Assembly (NCBI RefSeq): GCF_004137355.1
Contig: NZ_SDVB01000170.1
Location: 538,918 to 602,917 of the forward strand
Length of the DNA: 64,000 nucleotides
Reading direction: 5' to 3'
Origin: Ciceribacter ferrooxidans
Lineage (GTDB): Bacteria > Pseudomonadota > Alphaproteobacteria > Rhizobiales > Rhizobiaceae
The notes under the pieces are model-generated. The model saw nothing but the letters and a program-made list of their open reading frames with translations. It had not been told where the DNA came from and searched no databases. Both the position numbers and the translations under genes were made by a program. This document shows, piece after piece, positions 1 to 10,123 of this stretch; position 1 is the first letter of the stretch, and each line of letters begins with the position of its first letter.

Positions 1-1044
1 CCGGAACTCTGTCTGATCCAGATGGCGAGCCCGGACCTCGAAGTAATCGTCGATCCGCTCGCCAAGGGTATCGATCTCGCTCCCTTCTTCGCGCTGATGG
101 CCGACAGCTCCGTCGTCAAGGTGTTCCACGCCGCCCGGCAGGACATCGAGATCATCTTCCACCTCGGCAACCTGATCCCGCATCCGATCTTCGACACGCA
201 GGTTGCGGCGATGGTCTGCGGCTTCGGGGATTCGGTCTCCTACGACCAGCTCGTGCAGAAGGTGAAGAACGTCCACATCGACAAGACCTCGCGCTTCACC
301 GACTGGAGCCGCCGGCCGCTGTCCGACAAGCAGCTGGAATACGCGCTCGCCGACGTCACGCACCTGCGCGACGTCTACCTGAGGCTCAGGGAGGAGCTCG
401 AACGGGAGGGCCGCGCGGACTGGCTCACAGAGGAAATGAACATCCTCGAGTCGCGCGAAACCTACGACCTGCACCCGGATGATGCCTGGCAACGGCTGAA
501 GATGCGGCTCCGAAAGCCGCAGGAACTCGCCGTGATCAAGTATGTCGCCGCCTGGCGCGAGCGCGAGGCCCGCAACCGCAACGTCCCGCGCTCCCGCGTG
601 CTGAAGGACGACGCGATCTACGAGATCGCCCAGCAGCAGCCTAAGGATGCCGAGGCGCTCGGCCGCTTGCGCACCATCTCGAAGGGCTGGGAACGCTCGA
701 ATGCGGGCGCTGCTATCATCGAAGCGGTCAACGAGGCGCTCGCGCTGCCGAAGGCGGAGATGCCGCATGTGCATCGTCACGTCCAGGCGCCCGACGGGGC
801 AGCCGCCTCGGTCGAGCTTCTGAAGGTACTCCTGCGCCTCACCTCGGAGAAGCACGGCGTCGCGGCGAAGGTCATCGCCAATACCGAGGACCTGGAACGG
901 ATCGCCGCCGAGGGCGACAAGGCCGATGTCGGGGCGATGCACGGCTGGCGCCGCGAACTCTTCGGCGATCTCGCCCTGAAGCTCATCTCCGGCGGCGTCG
1001 GCCTGCGCTTCGTCGACAAGCGCGTCGAAGCGGTGGAGTTCTGA
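1..1044 (+). CDS. rnd: Ribonuclease D, 3' part (5' end outside window)
   Basis: 3'-to-5' exoribonuclease that trims tRNA precursors. The reading frame is open from base 1, so the start and the first exonuclease motif lie upstream of the window; 347 residues are visible. The DEDD exonuclease motif around VFHAARQDIE (about visible residues 41-50) and the last motif YALADVTHLRDVY (about 114-126) are present. They are followed by an HRDC nucleic-acid-binding domain (about 170-255, with RVLKDD). The C-terminus is complete at a TGA. It is followed after 24 bases by the Rsm22-like gene on the same strand. The identification is firm; only the N-terminus is missing. Confidence 0.93.
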   Translation, partial: PELCLIQMASPDLEVIVDPLAKGIDLAPFFALMADSSVVKVFHAARQDIEIIFHLGNLIPHPIFDTQVAAMVCGFGDSVSYDQLVQKVKNVHIDKTSRFTDWSRRPLSDKQLEYALADVTHLRDVYLRLREELEREGRADWLTEEMNILESRETYDLHPDDAWQRLKMRLRKPQELAVIKYVAAWREREARNRNVPRSRVLKDDAIYEIAQQQPKDAEALGRLRTISKGWERSNAGAAIIEAVNEALALPKAEMPHVHRHVQAPDGAAASVELLKVLLRLTSEKHGVAAKVIANTEDLERIAAEGDKADVGAMHGWRRELFGDLALKLISGGVGLRFVDKRVEAVEF

Positions 1045-1068
1045 GGCTGAACTGGCGCTGAAGACACC

Positions 1069-2055
1069 ATGGAACTGCCCGCCGCCCTGCGCCGCGCCGT
1101 CGACGACGCCCTCGAAGGCGAAGCGCTCGACCGCCTGACCCGCGCCAGCCAGACGCTTTCCGACCGCTACCGCCGCGAAATCCGCGACGGGCGTTTCCAT
1201 ATCGACGGGACGCTCGCGGCCAAGGCCTATCTCGCCACCCGCCTGCCGGCAACGTTTGCCGCCGTCCGCGCCGCGCTCGACATGGTGGCCGAGGCCTCGC
1301 CCACCTTCGCGCCGCAAACGCTGCTCGACGTCGGCGCCGGCCCCGGCACCGCGCTCTGGGCGGCTGCCGACTGCTGGCCGGAGCTCCGTCAGGCGACGAT
1401 CGTTGAGGCGAGTGCATCGATCCGCACTGTCGGCGAGGCGCTCGCAAGATCCTCGACCGTCGCCTCGACATGGCTTGCCGGCGATGTCACGGGCGCGCTT
1501 CCCGTCAAGGCTCCGGCGGACCTCGTGACGCTTGCCTATGTGCTCGACGAGATCGCCGAAGGGGCCATTGCGGACGTCACGGGCAAGCTCTGGGCGCTCA
1601 CCGGCCAGACACTCGTCATCGTCGAGCCCGGCACGCCCGCCGGCTGGCGGCGTATCCAGATCGTCCGCGACACGCTGATCAAGGCCGGCGCTCATGTGGT
1701 TGCGCCCTGCCCGCACGCCGCGCCCTGCGCGATCGCGGGTACCGACTGGTGCCACTTTTCCCGCCGCGTGGCGCGCTCGCGTCTTCATCGCCTCGCCAAG
1801 CAGGCGGATGTGCCCTGGGAAGACGAGAAATACATCTTCATCGCCGCTTCGCGGATGCCGGCCGAGCCGCCTCCCGCGCGGGTTCTTGCGCCGCCGCGCG
1901 TTGCAAGCGGGCTCGTCCGCTTGAAGCTCTGCCGTTCCGACGGCGGCATCGGCGAACTCACCGTCAGCCGGCGGGACGGCGACCTCTTCCGCGAGGCGCG
2001 GCGGGCCGACTGGGGCGACGGCTTCCATCTCCCGCAGGATGAAGACGGTGCGTGA
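1069..2055 (+). CDS. Rsm22-family SAM-dependent methyltransferase
   Basis: A 328-residue protein of the family related to mitochondrial small-subunit protein Rsm22, SAM-dependent methyltransferase-like proteins thought to act in small ribosomal subunit biogenesis. The SAM-binding glycine-rich motif LLDVGAGPGTALW lies near residues 84-96. The family's cysteine signature is in the C-terminal third: CPHAAPC followed by DWCHFSRR, which in this family is proposed to bind an iron-sulfur cluster. It follows rnd closely on the same strand and may be co-transcribed with it. The exact substrate is not shown by the sequence. Confidence 0.8.
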   Translation: MELPAALRRAVDDALEGEALDRLTRASQTLSDRYRREIRDGRFHIDGTLAAKAYLATRLPATFAAVRAALDMVAEASPTFAPQTLLDVGAGPGTALWAAADCWPELRQATIVEASASIRTVGEALARSSTVASTWLAGDVTGALPVKAPADLVTLAYVLDEIAEGAIADVTGKLWALTGQTLVIVEPGTPAGWRRIQIVRDTLIKAGAHVVAPCPHAAPCAIAGTDWCHFSRRVARSRLHRLAKQADVPWEDEKYIFIAASRMPAEPPPARVLAPPRVASGLVRLKLCRSDGGIGELTVSRRDGDLFREARRADWGDGFHLPQDEDGA

Positions 2056-2088
2056 GCCGACAGTTTAAAACCGCGGCAGGAATCGAAA

Positions 2089-2116
2089 GGGCCGGCGCGT
2101 GATCCCGCACCGGCCC
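2089..2116. terminator. Hairpin between convergent genes
   Basis: The arms at 2089-2099 and 2106-2116 (GGGCCGGCGCG and CGCACCGGCCC) pair over 11 positions with one mismatch and a 6-base loop. It lies between the end of the Rsm22-like gene and the end of the small minus-strand gene, where a shared terminator is expected. There is no good T-run on either side, so termination is an inference. Confidence 0.45.
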
Positions 2117-2139
2117 GTCTAAGCGCGACAGTTCGCGGA

Positions 2140-2406
2140 TCAGAGCTTCATGACGAAAGTCGATCCGGTCTCCAGCGACTGGGGTGTTCCGTTCGGATCG
2201 TAGAGAGCCGCACCCGATGCGCCCGGTGCTGCCGACGGACCGGCCGTGTACTCCACAGTCCAGTCAACCTGGGTTTTCGGGCTTTCGACCGGCGACTTCG
2301 TCTGCCAGGCGACGCTGGACTGATCGCCCGTCTTCGGCGCTTTCTGATAGATCGTGATGCCGGACGAGCCGGCGGTGTTGTTGAAACTGATGCTGTAGGT
2401 CGACAC
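2140..2406 (-). CDS. Small RhiA-like protein (88 aa, GTG start)
   Basis: An acidic, Ser/Thr-rich 88-residue protein beginning with a GTG codon and preceded by a GAGG ribosome binding site. It has no signal peptide or membrane segment. The pattern YSISFNNTAGSSG, then a bulky hydrophobic stretch SSVAWQTKS and VDWTVEYTAG, resembles the N-terminal half of RhiA, a rhizosphere-expressed protein of Rhizobium leguminosarum. That comparison is from memory and not tested. It lies downstream of ppx on the same strand but is separated from it by 175 bases, so it probably has its own promoter. Function unknown. Confidence 0.6.
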   Translation of the reverse strand: MSTYSISFNNTAGSSGITIYQKAPKTGDQSSVAWQTKSPVESPKTQVDWTVEYTAGPSAAPGASGAALYDPNGTPQSLETGSTFVMKL

Positions 2407-2581
2407 GATAAATACCTCGTTGTGTCCGATGGCCGCAGACTACGCCGCGAGACGCCCGACACAACGGCCGAAACTGGGCGCATTTTCGAGGAAAGATACA
2501 GGGTTACGGCAAGAATAACGGATCGCCTAAAAGCCGAGCAACCCTTCCCCTTCAGCTACGGGGCCGACGATGTCTCGCCCG

Positions 2582-4102
2582 TTACTCGAAACGGAAGGCG
2601 AGGCGCTTGCCGGTCAGCCGCGCGAGCTGCTGAAGGCGTCCTTCGAGCCGCTCGCCGGCAAAGCCGCGATACTGCGGCGGCACGACAAATTCGAGGTCAA
2701 GGTCCGGCTTCGACGATCGCGCGAAGGTGAGATTGTCGACCACGCCCGGCATCGAGGCGGAGAAAAGATAGACGACCCGCAGCAGACCGCCGACGAGCTT
2801 CGCCCGCTGCAGGAGACGCTCGGTCGCGATCGCGGCGAGCGGCCCCGTCTGGCCGTCGTCGTTGAGACCCTCGAAGCGGTAGTAGTTGGTGAGCGCGATG
2901 AAGGCACGGCCGGGATGGGTGATCCCGATGAAGGACGAATGCGCGATGATGTTCAGCGCCTGCAGGCCGCGGTAATCCGGATGCGCGCGCCAGCTGATAT
3001 CGGCAAGCAGGCAGGCGGCCTGCCGGTAGCGGCCTTCCTCCACCGTCTCGTCGATGTCGAAGAATGGCATCATCCGACCGGTCCAGTCGGCGAGTTCGCG
3101 GGCATGTTCGGGCGAACGGGCCCTCAGGATCGCCAGTTCGTCCGCGGCGGCGAGCAGCGGATCGGCCGCGCGGTCTTCTTCCGAAAGCAGCGCATAGAGA
3201 TAGCCTTCGCGCACGCCCTGTGCCGAAAACGAGACCTTCGCCGGCTTCATCGCGTCGAGCACCTCGCGCATGGCGATGGCGCCGTAGGGTAGAAGCGCAC
3301 GACGGCTCTTGGAAATCGCCTGCCAGGCCGGATCGCGGCTGTCGCCGTTGGCGATGATCTCGTCGAGGAAGCGGACGACCTCGTCATGCGGCAGCTCGTA
3401 GCCTTGCATCATGTGGAGCGGATAGTTGCGCTTCTCCATGTGGAGCTTGGCGACGTTTCGCCAGGTCCCGCCGACCGCGTAGAAGGTGCGCCCCTCGCCC
3501 TTCTCAAGCATGGTGGTTTCCCGGATCAGCCGCCGGGCAATCGTGCGAGCCTTGGCGATCGAGCCCTCTGCCGTCTCGGACAGACGAAGACCGCCGAGCG
3601 GCAGCGTGACGCCCTTGCCGAGTTCGCGGCCGCGAATGTCGATGAGCTCGAGCGATCCGCCGCCGAGGTCGCCGGCGATGCCGTCCGGATCATGGAAGCC
3701 GCTGACGACGCCGAGCGCCGAATAGAGTGCCTCCTGTTCGCCGCTCAGAACCTCGATCGAGTGAGCGAGGATCGCCTCGGCGTCGTGGATGAAATCCGGG
3801 CCGTTGGCAGCCTCCCGCGCGGCAGCCGTCGCCAGCACATACATGGACGTGGCCTGCGCCTGCTCGGAGAGTGCACGGAAACGCCGGAGTGCCGCGAGCG
3901 CGCGACGCACGCCCTCCTCGTCCATGCGCCCGGTCGAGGCGAGCCCCTTGCCGAGCCCGCAGAGAACCTTTTCGTTGAACAGGATGGCAGGCGACCTGGA
4001 AAGCCCTTCATAGACGACGAGGCGGATCGAGTTCGAGCCGATGTCGATGACGGAGACAGGGGCGATACCGGGTAAACGTCCCTGCGCTTCTGATCGTGTC
4101 AT
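2582..4102 (-). CDS. ppx: Exopolyphosphatase Ppx/GppA family
   Basis: Hydrolyses terminal phosphates of inorganic polyphosphate (and possibly pppGpp). The 506-residue length fits the long Ppx form. The ASKHA ATPase-fold motifs are visible: phosphate-1 motif VIDIGSNSIRLVVYEG near residues 18-33 and phosphate-2 motif GDLGGGSLELIDI near 142-154. A C-terminal HD-like helical part follows (ADISWRAHPDYRG). It lies 10 bases downstream of ppk, so synthesis and breakdown of polyphosphate are almost certainly one operon. Confidence 0.93.
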   Translation of the reverse strand: MTRSEAQGRLPGIAPVSVIDIGSNSIRLVVYEGLSRSPAILFNEKVLCGLGKGLASTGRMDEEGVRRALAALRRFRALSEQAQATSMYVLATAAAREAANGPDFIHDAEAILAHSIEVLSGEQEALYSALGVVSGFHDPDGIAGDLGGGSLELIDIRGRELGKGVTLPLGGLRLSETAEGSIAKARTIARRLIRETTMLEKGEGRTFYAVGGTWRNVAKLHMEKRNYPLHMMQGYELPHDEVVRFLDEIIANGDSRDPAWQAISKSRRALLPYGAIAMREVLDAMKPAKVSFSAQGVREGYLYALLSEEDRAADPLLAAADELAILRARSPEHARELADWTGRMMPFFDIDETVEEGRYRQAACLLADISWRAHPDYRGLQALNIIAHSSFIGITHPGRAFIALTNYYRFEGLNDDGQTGPLAAIATERLLQRAKLVGGLLRVVYLFSASMPGVVDNLTFARSSKPDLDLEFVVPPQYRGFAGERLEGRLQQLARLTGKRLAFRFE

Positions 4103-4112
4103 GAAGTACCAG

Positions 4113-6305
4113 TTATTTCTTTCGGCCGGAGATGAGACCGGCGATCAGCTTCGGCGCGCTCGATTTCAACGCTTCGCCCCGGCCCGAAAGGCTGGGATTG
4201 GTCATGAAATACTGCTGCGCATTAAACGGTTCCTCTCCCGGGCGCACTTCCATGCGGCGGGAGGTACCGTCGGGCAGTATCTCGTAGCTCTGCTGGTTGT
4301 CAATCAGATTGCCGAGCATAATCTGTGAAAGAACCTGCTCGTGAACCGTCGGATTTATCAGCGGAACCAGCGTTTCCACGCGCCGGTCGAGATTGCGCGG
4401 CATCATGTCCGCGGAGCCGATATAGACGAGCGCCTTTTCCGACGGCAGGCCGTAGCCGTTGCCGAAGCAGAAGATGCGGCTGTGCTCGAGGAAGCGGCTG
4501 ACGATCGACTTCACCCGGATATTGTCCGAAAGTCCCGGCACCTGCGGACGCAGGCAGCAGATGCCGCGCACCACAAGGTCGATTTCCACGCCCGCCCGGC
4601 TCGCGCGGTAGAGGGCGTCGATGATCTCCGGATCGACGAGCGAGTTCATCTTCATCCAGATCGCCGCCGGACGACCGGCTTGGGCATGCTCGATCTCCTC
4701 GGCGATATGCTTGAGGATACGCGGGCGAAGCGTATAGGGCGAGACGGCCAGCTTCATGCTTTCCTCCGGCTCGCCATAGCCGGTGATGAAGTTGAAAACG
4801 TTCGCCATGTCGTGGGCGATCTTCGGGTTGCAGGTGAAGAAGGAAAGGTCCGTGTAGATCTTCGCCGTGACCGGATGGTAGTTGCCGGTGCCGAGGTGGC
4901 AGTAGGTCCTGAGCTTGCCCTCTTCGCGGCGCACCACCATCGACATCTTGGCGTGCGTCTTCAGTTCGATGAAGCCGAAGACGACCTGCACGCCGGCGCG
5001 TTCGAGATCGCGCGCCCAGCGGATGTTCGCCTCTTCGTCGAAGCGCGCCTTGAGTTCGACCAGCGCCGTCACCGACTTGCCGGCATCGGCCGCATCGATG
5101 AGGGCGCGGACGATCGGGCTGTCGTTGGAGGTACGGTAGAGCGTTTGCTTGATCGCCAGCACGTCCGGATCGCGCGCCGCCTGCAGGAGGAACTGCACGA
5201 CGACGTCGAAGGACTCGTAAGGATGGTGAACCACCATGTCCTTCTCGCGGATCGCCGCCAGGCAATCGCCGGCGTGTTCGCGCACGCGCTCGGGGAAACG
5301 GGCATTGTAGGGTTCGAAGCGCAGGTCGTCACGCGGCGCCTTGGCGATCTCGGAAAGCGTGTTGAGCGCCAGCAGGCCGGGCAGGATCGCCACCCGGTTC
5401 TCCGGCACGCCGAGCTCATGGACGACGAACTGGCGCAGCGCCGCGGGCATTTCCGAATCCGTCTCGATGCGGATCACCGAACCGCGGCGTCGGCGCTTCA
5501 GCGCCGTCTCGAAGTAGCGCACGAGATCTTCGGCTTCTTCCTCGACTTCGATATCGCTGTCGCGGATGATCCGGAACGTGCCGAAGCCCATGACCTCGTA
5601 GCCGGGATAGAGCCGGTCGATGAACATGCCGACGACATCTTCCAGCGTGATGTAACGAAGCGTGTTGCTGTCGTCCGGCAGCCGGATGAAGCGGTCGAGC
5701 GTGGTCGGCAGGCGCAGGAGCGCGGTCATCGGCTCGCGGCCCTGCTTGCGCTCGAGCTGCAGGCCCATCGAGAAGCCGAGATTGGGGATGAAGGGGAACG
5801 GGTGCGCCGGATCGATCGAAAGCGGCGTCAGCACCGGAAAGATCGATTCCTCGAATTCTGTCTCCAGCCAGAGGCGATCCTCGTCGGAAAGGGCGGCCGG
5901 ACGGACGATGAGGATGTCTTCCTTGGCGAGATACTGCTGCAGCACGGCGAGCGAGGCCTGCTGCTCCATCTGCAGATTATCGATCTCCTTCAGGATCTCC
6001 TCGAGCTGTTCGAGCGGCGTCTTGCCGTCGGGGCTGCGGATGGTGATGCCCTGGCGCACCTGCCCTTCGAGGCCGGCGACGCGCACCATGAAGAACTCGT
6101 CGAGGTTGGTTGCGGAAATCGACAGGAAGCGCACGCGCTCGAGCAGCGGATGGGCGGTGTTCAGCGTTTCTTCGAGAACGCGGCGATTGAACTGCAGCCA
6201 GGAGAATTCGCGGTTGATGAAACGCGAAGGACTGGTCATCAGGTCTTCCGTTTCGGCGCTCGCCTCTGCCCCGACCGTCTCCGCCTCGGTTACAACGTTA
6301 TCCAT
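4113..6305 (-). CDS. ppk: Polyphosphate kinase 1
   Basis: Reversibly transfers the gamma phosphate of ATP to polyphosphate. 730 residues from the chosen ATG. A longer frame to 6368 exists, but the ATG at 6305 has an AAAGGACGG ribosome binding site and gives the usual Ppk1 N-terminus. Family signatures: [19 protein letters not shown] at the N-terminal domain, the phospholipase-D-like catalytic segments with histidines in [12 protein letters not shown] and HLGTGNYHP, and RTSNDSPI in the ATP-binding part. It sits between hdaA and ppx, all on the minus strand. Confidence 0.95.
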   Translation of the reverse strand: MDNVVTEAETVGAEASAETEDLMTSPSRFINREFSWLQFNRRVLEETLNTAHPLLERVRFLSISATNLDEFFMVRVAGLEGQVRQGITIRSPDGKTPLEQLEEILKEIDNLQMEQQASLAVLQQYLAKEDILIVRPAALSDEDRLWLETEFEESIFPVLTPLSIDPAHPFPFIPNLGFSMGLQLERKQGREPMTALLRLPTTLDRFIRLPDDSNTLRYITLEDVVGMFIDRLYPGYEVMGFGTFRIIRDSDIEVEEEAEDLVRYFETALKRRRRGSVIRIETDSEMPAALRQFVVHELGVPENRVAILPGLLALNTLSEIAKAPRDDLRFEPYNARFPERVREHAGDCLAAIREKDMVVHHPYESFDVVVQFLLQAARDPDVLAIKQTLYRTSNDSPIVRALIDAADAGKSVTALVELKARFDEEANIRWARDLERAGVQVVFGFIELKTHAKMSMVVRREEGKLRTYCHLGTGNYHPVTAKIYTDLSFFTCNPKIAHDMANVFNFITGYGEPEESMKLAVSPYTLRPRILKHIAEEIEHAQAGRPAAIWMKMNSLVDPEIIDALYRASRAGVEIDLVVRGICCLRPQVPGLSDNIRVKSIVSRFLEHSRIFCFGNGYGLPSEKALVYIGSADMMPRNLDRRVETLVPLINPTVHEQVLSQIMLGNLIDNQQSYEILPDGTSRRMEVRPGEEPFNAQQYFMTNPSLSGRGEALKSSAPKLIAGLISGRKK

Positions 6306-6369
6306 GATTCCGTCCTTTGTTCGCCCTCTGGCGCCCACTATAACAGCTTCAAGACGGCACTGTGACAAC

Positions 6370-7083
6370 TCAATCGTGATGGTCGTCGCCGTGGAACTCG
6401 TCGAGGACCTCCGCGACTAGCGCCCGCGAAATCTTCGCCCGGCGCGCCAGCGCCAACCGGTCGATGCGATCGACCACGTCCTGGGCGGCGGCGAAGGACC
6501 GCTCCATCCGCTGCACGATATAGCCGACGATGCGGTCGTCGATCGCAAGCTGCCGGTCGGCGAAGAGCTTGACGATGAGTTGCGCAAGGAGTTCCTCCTC
6601 GGGCTCGCCGATTTCGACCATGGTGGCGGCCTTCAGCCGCGAGCGCAGGTCGGGCAGCGCGACGGCCCAGGACAGGGGCCAGGTGCGGGACGTCATCAAG
6701 AGGCTGGTGCCGTTCTCGCGCACACTGTTGATCACGTGGAAAAGCTCGACCTCGTCGAAGCCGCGCCGCTCGGCATCCTCGAAGAGGACCGGGCCTGCGG
6801 CCGCGGCGAGCGCCGCGTGCGAACCGGTGACCGGATGGATGTCGACGGCGCCGCTCTGCTCGCGCCAGATTTCGGCAAGATGCGACTTCCCCGACCCCGC
6901 GGGACCGGCGAGGATCACCACGGGCGACGGCCAATGCGGCCAGGAATCGATGATGGCGACGGCCGCTTCCAGACGGCCTGAGACCAGCAGGTCGTCGCGG
7001 CCGGTCGCAGCGGCATGGCCGAACACCAGCGGAAGCTGCTCCGCCACTTTCAGCTTCGCCCCAAACTTCTTGTTTTCACTCAT
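6370..7083 (-). CDS. hdaA: HdaA, DnaA-related replication regulator
   Basis: A 237-residue AAA+ protein related to the DnaA ATPase domain but lacking the DnaA DNA-binding helix-turn-helix. In alphaproteobacteria HdaA works with the sliding clamp to stimulate ATP hydrolysis by DnaA and prevent over-initiation. Walker [10 protein letters not shown] lies near residues 59-67, and a Walker-B-like VLFEDAERR follows. The N-terminal EQLPLVFGH resembles the clamp-binding segment of Hda proteins. Its start abuts the stop of the upstream permease gene (7084), a common arrangement in rhizobia. Confidence 0.9.
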   Translation of the reverse strand: MSENKKFGAKLKVAEQLPLVFGHAAATGRDDLLVSGRLEAAVAIIDSWPHWPSPVVILAGPAGSGKSHLAEIWREQSGAVDIHPVTGSHAALAAAAGPVLFEDAERRGFDEVELFHVINSVRENGTSLLMTSRTWPLSWAVALPDLRSRLKAATMVEIGEPEEELLAQLIVKLFADRQLAIDDRIVGYIVQRMERSFAAAQDVVDRIDRLALARRAKISRALVAEVLDEFHGDDHHD

Positions 7084-8208
7084 TTACTTCTCTGAAGCAC
7101 CGGGCTCCTGCTCGCCACCGCGGCCGGGCGCCTGTCCATAATACAGATCGCTCTCAAGATACCGCCCCAGGGCAAAGCGGACAAGGACGCCGATCGCCGC
7201 CGCCGCCGGCACGGCGACGAGCACGCCGACGAAACCGAAGAGCGCGCCGAAGGCGAAGAGGGCGAACATCAGCCACACCGGATGCAGCCCGACGCTCTGG
7301 CCGACGAGTTTCGGCTGCAGGATGTTGCCTTCGAGGAACTGGCCGGAGAAGAAGAAGATCACCACGATGACGAGATGGACGTAATCGGGCCAGAACTGCA
7401 CCAGCGCGACGCCGGCGGCCAGCACCAGGCCGACGGTCGAGCCGACATAGGGAATGAAGCTGATCATGCCGGTGAAGAAGCCGATCAGCAGCCCGAAATT
7501 GAGGCCGATCAGCGAAAGGCCGACGGCATAATAGATACCGAGGATGAGGCAGAGCGATCCCTGCCCGCGCACGAAGCCGGCGATCGTCTTGTCCATTTCG
7601 GTGGCGATCTCGCGGACCGCACCGACCTGGTTGCGTGGCACCCAGCTGTCTACCTTCGCCACCATCCGGTCCCAGTCGAGCAGGAGATAGAAGGCGACGA
7701 CAGGGGTCACGACCAGGAGTGCGGCAATGTCGACGAGCGCCTTGCCGGAATTCCAGATCTGCGCCACCAGCGTGGCGACAAAGCCGGCGCCCTCGGTCAG
7801 CAGCTTGGAGAAATTCTCCTTGATCGTCGCCATCTGGCCGTCGAGCCATCCCGGCAGCCAGCGGGCGTTGGAGGTCGCGATGAAGTTCTGCAACTCGCTG
7901 ACATAGCCCGGAACATGCTGGATGAAATCATTGAGCTGGGTGGCGAGCACCGGAATGATGATCATCAGCGCCAGCACGAAGACGAAGATGAAGGCGACCA
8001 GAATGACCGTCGTCGCCATGAAGCGGTTGAGGCCGAGCCGTTCCAGCCGGTCGGCGACGGGATCGAGGAAATAGGCGAGCGCCATGCCGACGATGAACGG
8101 CAGAAGGATGGTGCGGAACAGGAACAGGAACAGGATGAAGCCGGCAAGCGCCGCGAGCCCGAAAAAGGCCTGTCGCTTCAGGGTAACGCCGGAAATGTGC
8201 TGGGTCAT
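7084..8208 (-). CDS. AI-2E family transporter (PerM-like permease)
   Basis: A 374-residue integral membrane protein with about seven or eight hydrophobic segments. Two are near the N-terminus (LAALAGFILFLFLF and PFIVGMALAYFLDP), and there is a long central amphipathic region typical of the family. The conserved PxxxG...GSxxG region is seen as FIPYVGSTVGLVLAAG, and LEGNILQPKLVG is the family signature near the C-terminus. Members export autoinducer-2 or act in ion transport; the substrate here is unknown. It is co-directional with hdaA and separated from queE by about 110 bases. Confidence 0.85.
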   Translation of the reverse strand: MTQHISGVTLKRQAFFGLAALAGFILFLFLFRTILLPFIVGMALAYFLDPVADRLERLGLNRFMATTVILVAFIFVFVLALMIIIPVLATQLNDFIQHVPGYVSELQNFIATSNARWLPGWLDGQMATIKENFSKLLTEGAGFVATLVAQIWNSGKALVDIAALLVVTPVVAFYLLLDWDRMVAKVDSWVPRNQVGAVREIATEMDKTIAGFVRGQGSLCLILGIYYAVGLSLIGLNFGLLIGFFTGMISFIPYVGSTVGLVLAAGVALVQFWPDYVHLVIVVIFFFSGQFLEGNILQPKLVGQSVGLHPVWLMFALFAFGALFGFVGVLVAVPAAAAIGVLVRFALGRYLESDLYYGQAPGRGGEQEPGASEK

Positions 8209-8317
8209 GCTCGGGGCTCCGCTGCGATCGTCCGGCTAGGAAGTAGAATGGCGGAGGCGTAAGGGTCAAGGGCCGCCGCGCCCCATCCCCCTTCACCGCC
8301 GCGCAAGGAAGAGCCGC

Positions 8318-9052
8318 TCAGACGCCCCGCCGGTTTCCCCAGAGCATGACGTGAAGCTGCGGCAGGACATGGGCGGCAAACCAGCGCTCGCCGGCAACCG
8401 CGTCGACCAGCCAGCGCATGCGCTCCGTCAGGCCATCGAGATCAACGTTTCCCTCGCCGTCGGCCGGCGGCGGCGTATGGTTGCCCGGCTGCAGGTATAC
8501 GGGAAGCGCCGGGAAATGTGCCGATACCTCGCGGGCGAAGGCGAAGTCCTCCACGTCGAAGACCACGAATTTCAGGACTGTCTGCGGTCCGTCGCCCGCC
8601 GCTTCCACGCAATCGGTGAGAATGGTCCTATCGCACGCCATGCCGCTCGACGGCGGTTTCGGACTGAGCACCAGCGTGTCGAGCCGGGCAAACCACGGCC
8701 TTGCCAGCGATCCCTGGGTTTCGAGCGCGAAGCGGTAGCCCTCGCTGTGCCCCAGGTCGATCAGGTCGCCGAGCGGCTGGATCGCCGGATTGCCGCCGGA
8801 GAGCGAGACGGTGAGCGGCTCGCCGCCGGAAAGCCGCGTGACCTCGCTCCAGATGTCCCCCGTCGACATCGGCTTCCAGTCGTGCCGAAACCGGCTCTCG
8901 ACGGCATGCAGGCTGTCGCACCAGCTGCAACGGTAGTCGCAGCCGCCGGTGCGCACGAAGACGGTCGGCAGGCCGATCAGCACCCCCTCGCCCTGGATCG
9001 TCGGCCCGAAGATCTCGCTCACCAGGACGGTCAGGGAAGATGTCTCCGTCAT
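8318..9052 (-). CDS. queE: 7-carboxy-7-deazaguanine synthase QueE
   Basis: Radical-SAM enzyme converting 6-carboxytetrahydropterin to 7-carboxy-7-deazaguanine in preQ0/queuosine synthesis. 244 residues from an ATG at 9052. The substrate-binding start [12 protein letters not shown] and the cluster motif CDYRCSWC (CX3CX2C) are clear. [11 protein letters not shown] and LETQGS are the usual SAM and substrate motifs. The longer open frame upstream is queD read out of frame. The start overlaps the queD stop by four bases, showing translational coupling. Confidence 0.95.
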   Translation of the reverse strand: MTETSSLTVLVSEIFGPTIQGEGVLIGLPTVFVRTGGCDYRCSWCDSLHAVESRFRHDWKPMSTGDIWSEVTRLSGGEPLTVSLSGGNPAIQPLGDLIDLGHSEGYRFALETQGSLARPWFARLDTLVLSPKPPSSGMACDRTILTDCVEAAGDGPQTVLKFVVFDVEDFAFAREVSAHFPALPVYLQPGNHTPPPADGEGNVDLDGLTERMRWLVDAVAGERWFAAHVLPQLHVMLWGNRRGV

Positions 9053-9405
9053 GGCCGGTATTCCGCCCAGGTCTTCGGCGTCTCGCTTACCCTGACCGCC
9101 GAGGTTTCCGGCAGCCGCACCTTGCACCAGTCGTAGAAATGCCGGGCGAGGCACTCGGCCGTCACCTTGTCGTGGCCGAGCACGTCGTTCAGGTGGCGGT
9201 GGTCGAAGGCCTCGTCGATGTAGCGCTTCAGCGGCGCCAGCTCGTGATAGTCGCGCACGAAGCCGTGCTCGTCGAGTTCGGCGGCCGAAAGCTCCACCTC
9301 GACCACATAGTTGTGGCCGTGCAGGCGCGCGCATTGATGATCCGCCGGCAGGCCCTTCAACTGGTGCGACGCGGAGAAATGGAATTCCTTGGTGATGCGG
9401 TACAT
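9049..9405 (-). CDS. queD: 6-carboxytetrahydropterin synthase QueD
   Basis: Converts dihydroneopterin triphosphate to 6-carboxytetrahydropterin. 118 residues, the normal size. Zinc-binding histidines are in HFSASHQL and RLHGHNY, the catalytic cysteine is in QCARLHG, and the acid/His pair occurs in FDHRHLND. It overlaps queC and queE by four bases at each end (ATGA), so the three genes form a tightly coupled operon. Confidence 0.95.
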   Translation of the reverse strand: MYRITKEFHFSASHQLKGLPADHQCARLHGHNYVVEVELSAAELDEHGFVRDYHELAPLKRYIDEAFDHRHLNDVLGHDKVTAECLARHFYDWCKVRLPETSAVRVSETPKTWAEYRP

Positions 9406-10115
9406 CAGCGGACCTCTTCGGCGCTGAAGGCACCGGTCGCCGCCGCCCAGAAATCCGGGTCCTCGTAGCCGGTCGGGTCGCTCACGCCGGCGAGATGGAA
9501 GGCCTCGCGCCGCTCGACGCAGGTCCCGCAGCGGCCGCAGTGGCGCTCGCCGCCCTTGTAGCAGGACCAGGTCCGCTCGAAGGGCGTGCCGTGGCGCGCG
9601 CCGTCCGCGACGATGTCCGCCTTCGAGGCGTTGACGTAAGGGGCGAAGAGCCGCACCGCGGCATAGCCGTCGAGGGCCGCATCCTGCATCACCTGGAAGG
9701 CGTCGATGAAGCCCGGGCGACAGTCGGGATAGATGAAGTGATCGCCGCCGTGCACGGCCACCGCCACGGCATCCGCGTTGCGGGCCGCAGCGACGCCGAA
9801 GGCGATCGCCAGCATGATGGCGTTGCGGTTCGGCACGACGGTCACCTTCATGGTGTCCTCGGCGTAGTGGCCGTCCGGCACGTCGATGGTGTCGGTCAGC
9901 GCAAAACCGCTCAGATGCCGTCCGACAGCGGATATGTCGATGATCTCGTGCGGCACGCCGAGCCGGGCGGCGCAGTCGGCCGCATAGTCCAGCTCCTTCT
10001 TGTGGCGCTGTCCGTAGTCGAAGGAAATGAGGGCCAGAAGTTCGTGTTCCGCCGCGATCCGGTGGGCGAGCGAAACGGAGTCCAGTCCGCCGGAGCAGAC
10101 CACGATGGTTTTCAT
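9405..10115 (-). CDS. queC: 7-cyano-7-deazaguanine synthase QueC
   Basis: ATP-dependent conversion of 7-carboxy-7-deazaguanine to preQ0. 236 residues. The PP-loop [13 protein letters not shown] is at the N-terminus, and the zinc site [14 protein letters not shown] is near residues 205-218. It is the first gene of queC-queD-queE. Its ribosome binding site AAGGA, 8 bases before the ATG, is the 3' end of a preQ1-I-like riboswitch, so its translation is probably lowered by preQ1. Confidence 0.95.
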   Translation of the reverse strand: MKTIVVCSGGLDSVSLAHRIAAEHELLALISFDYGQRHKKELDYAADCAARLGVPHEIIDISAVGRHLSGFALTDTIDVPDGHYAEDTMKVTVVPNRNAIMLAIAFGVAAARNADAVAVAVHGGDHFIYPDCRPGFIDAFQVMQDAALDGYAAVRLFAPYVNASKADIVADGARHGTPFERTWSCYKGGERHCGRCGTCVERREAFHLAGVSDPTGYEDPDFWAAATGAFSAEEVR

Positions 10116-10123
10116 GTTGTTCG

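Noticed and set aside
4341-6365. Open frame of 674 codons antisense to ppk
   Set aside because: Antisense shadow; no recognisable protein family.
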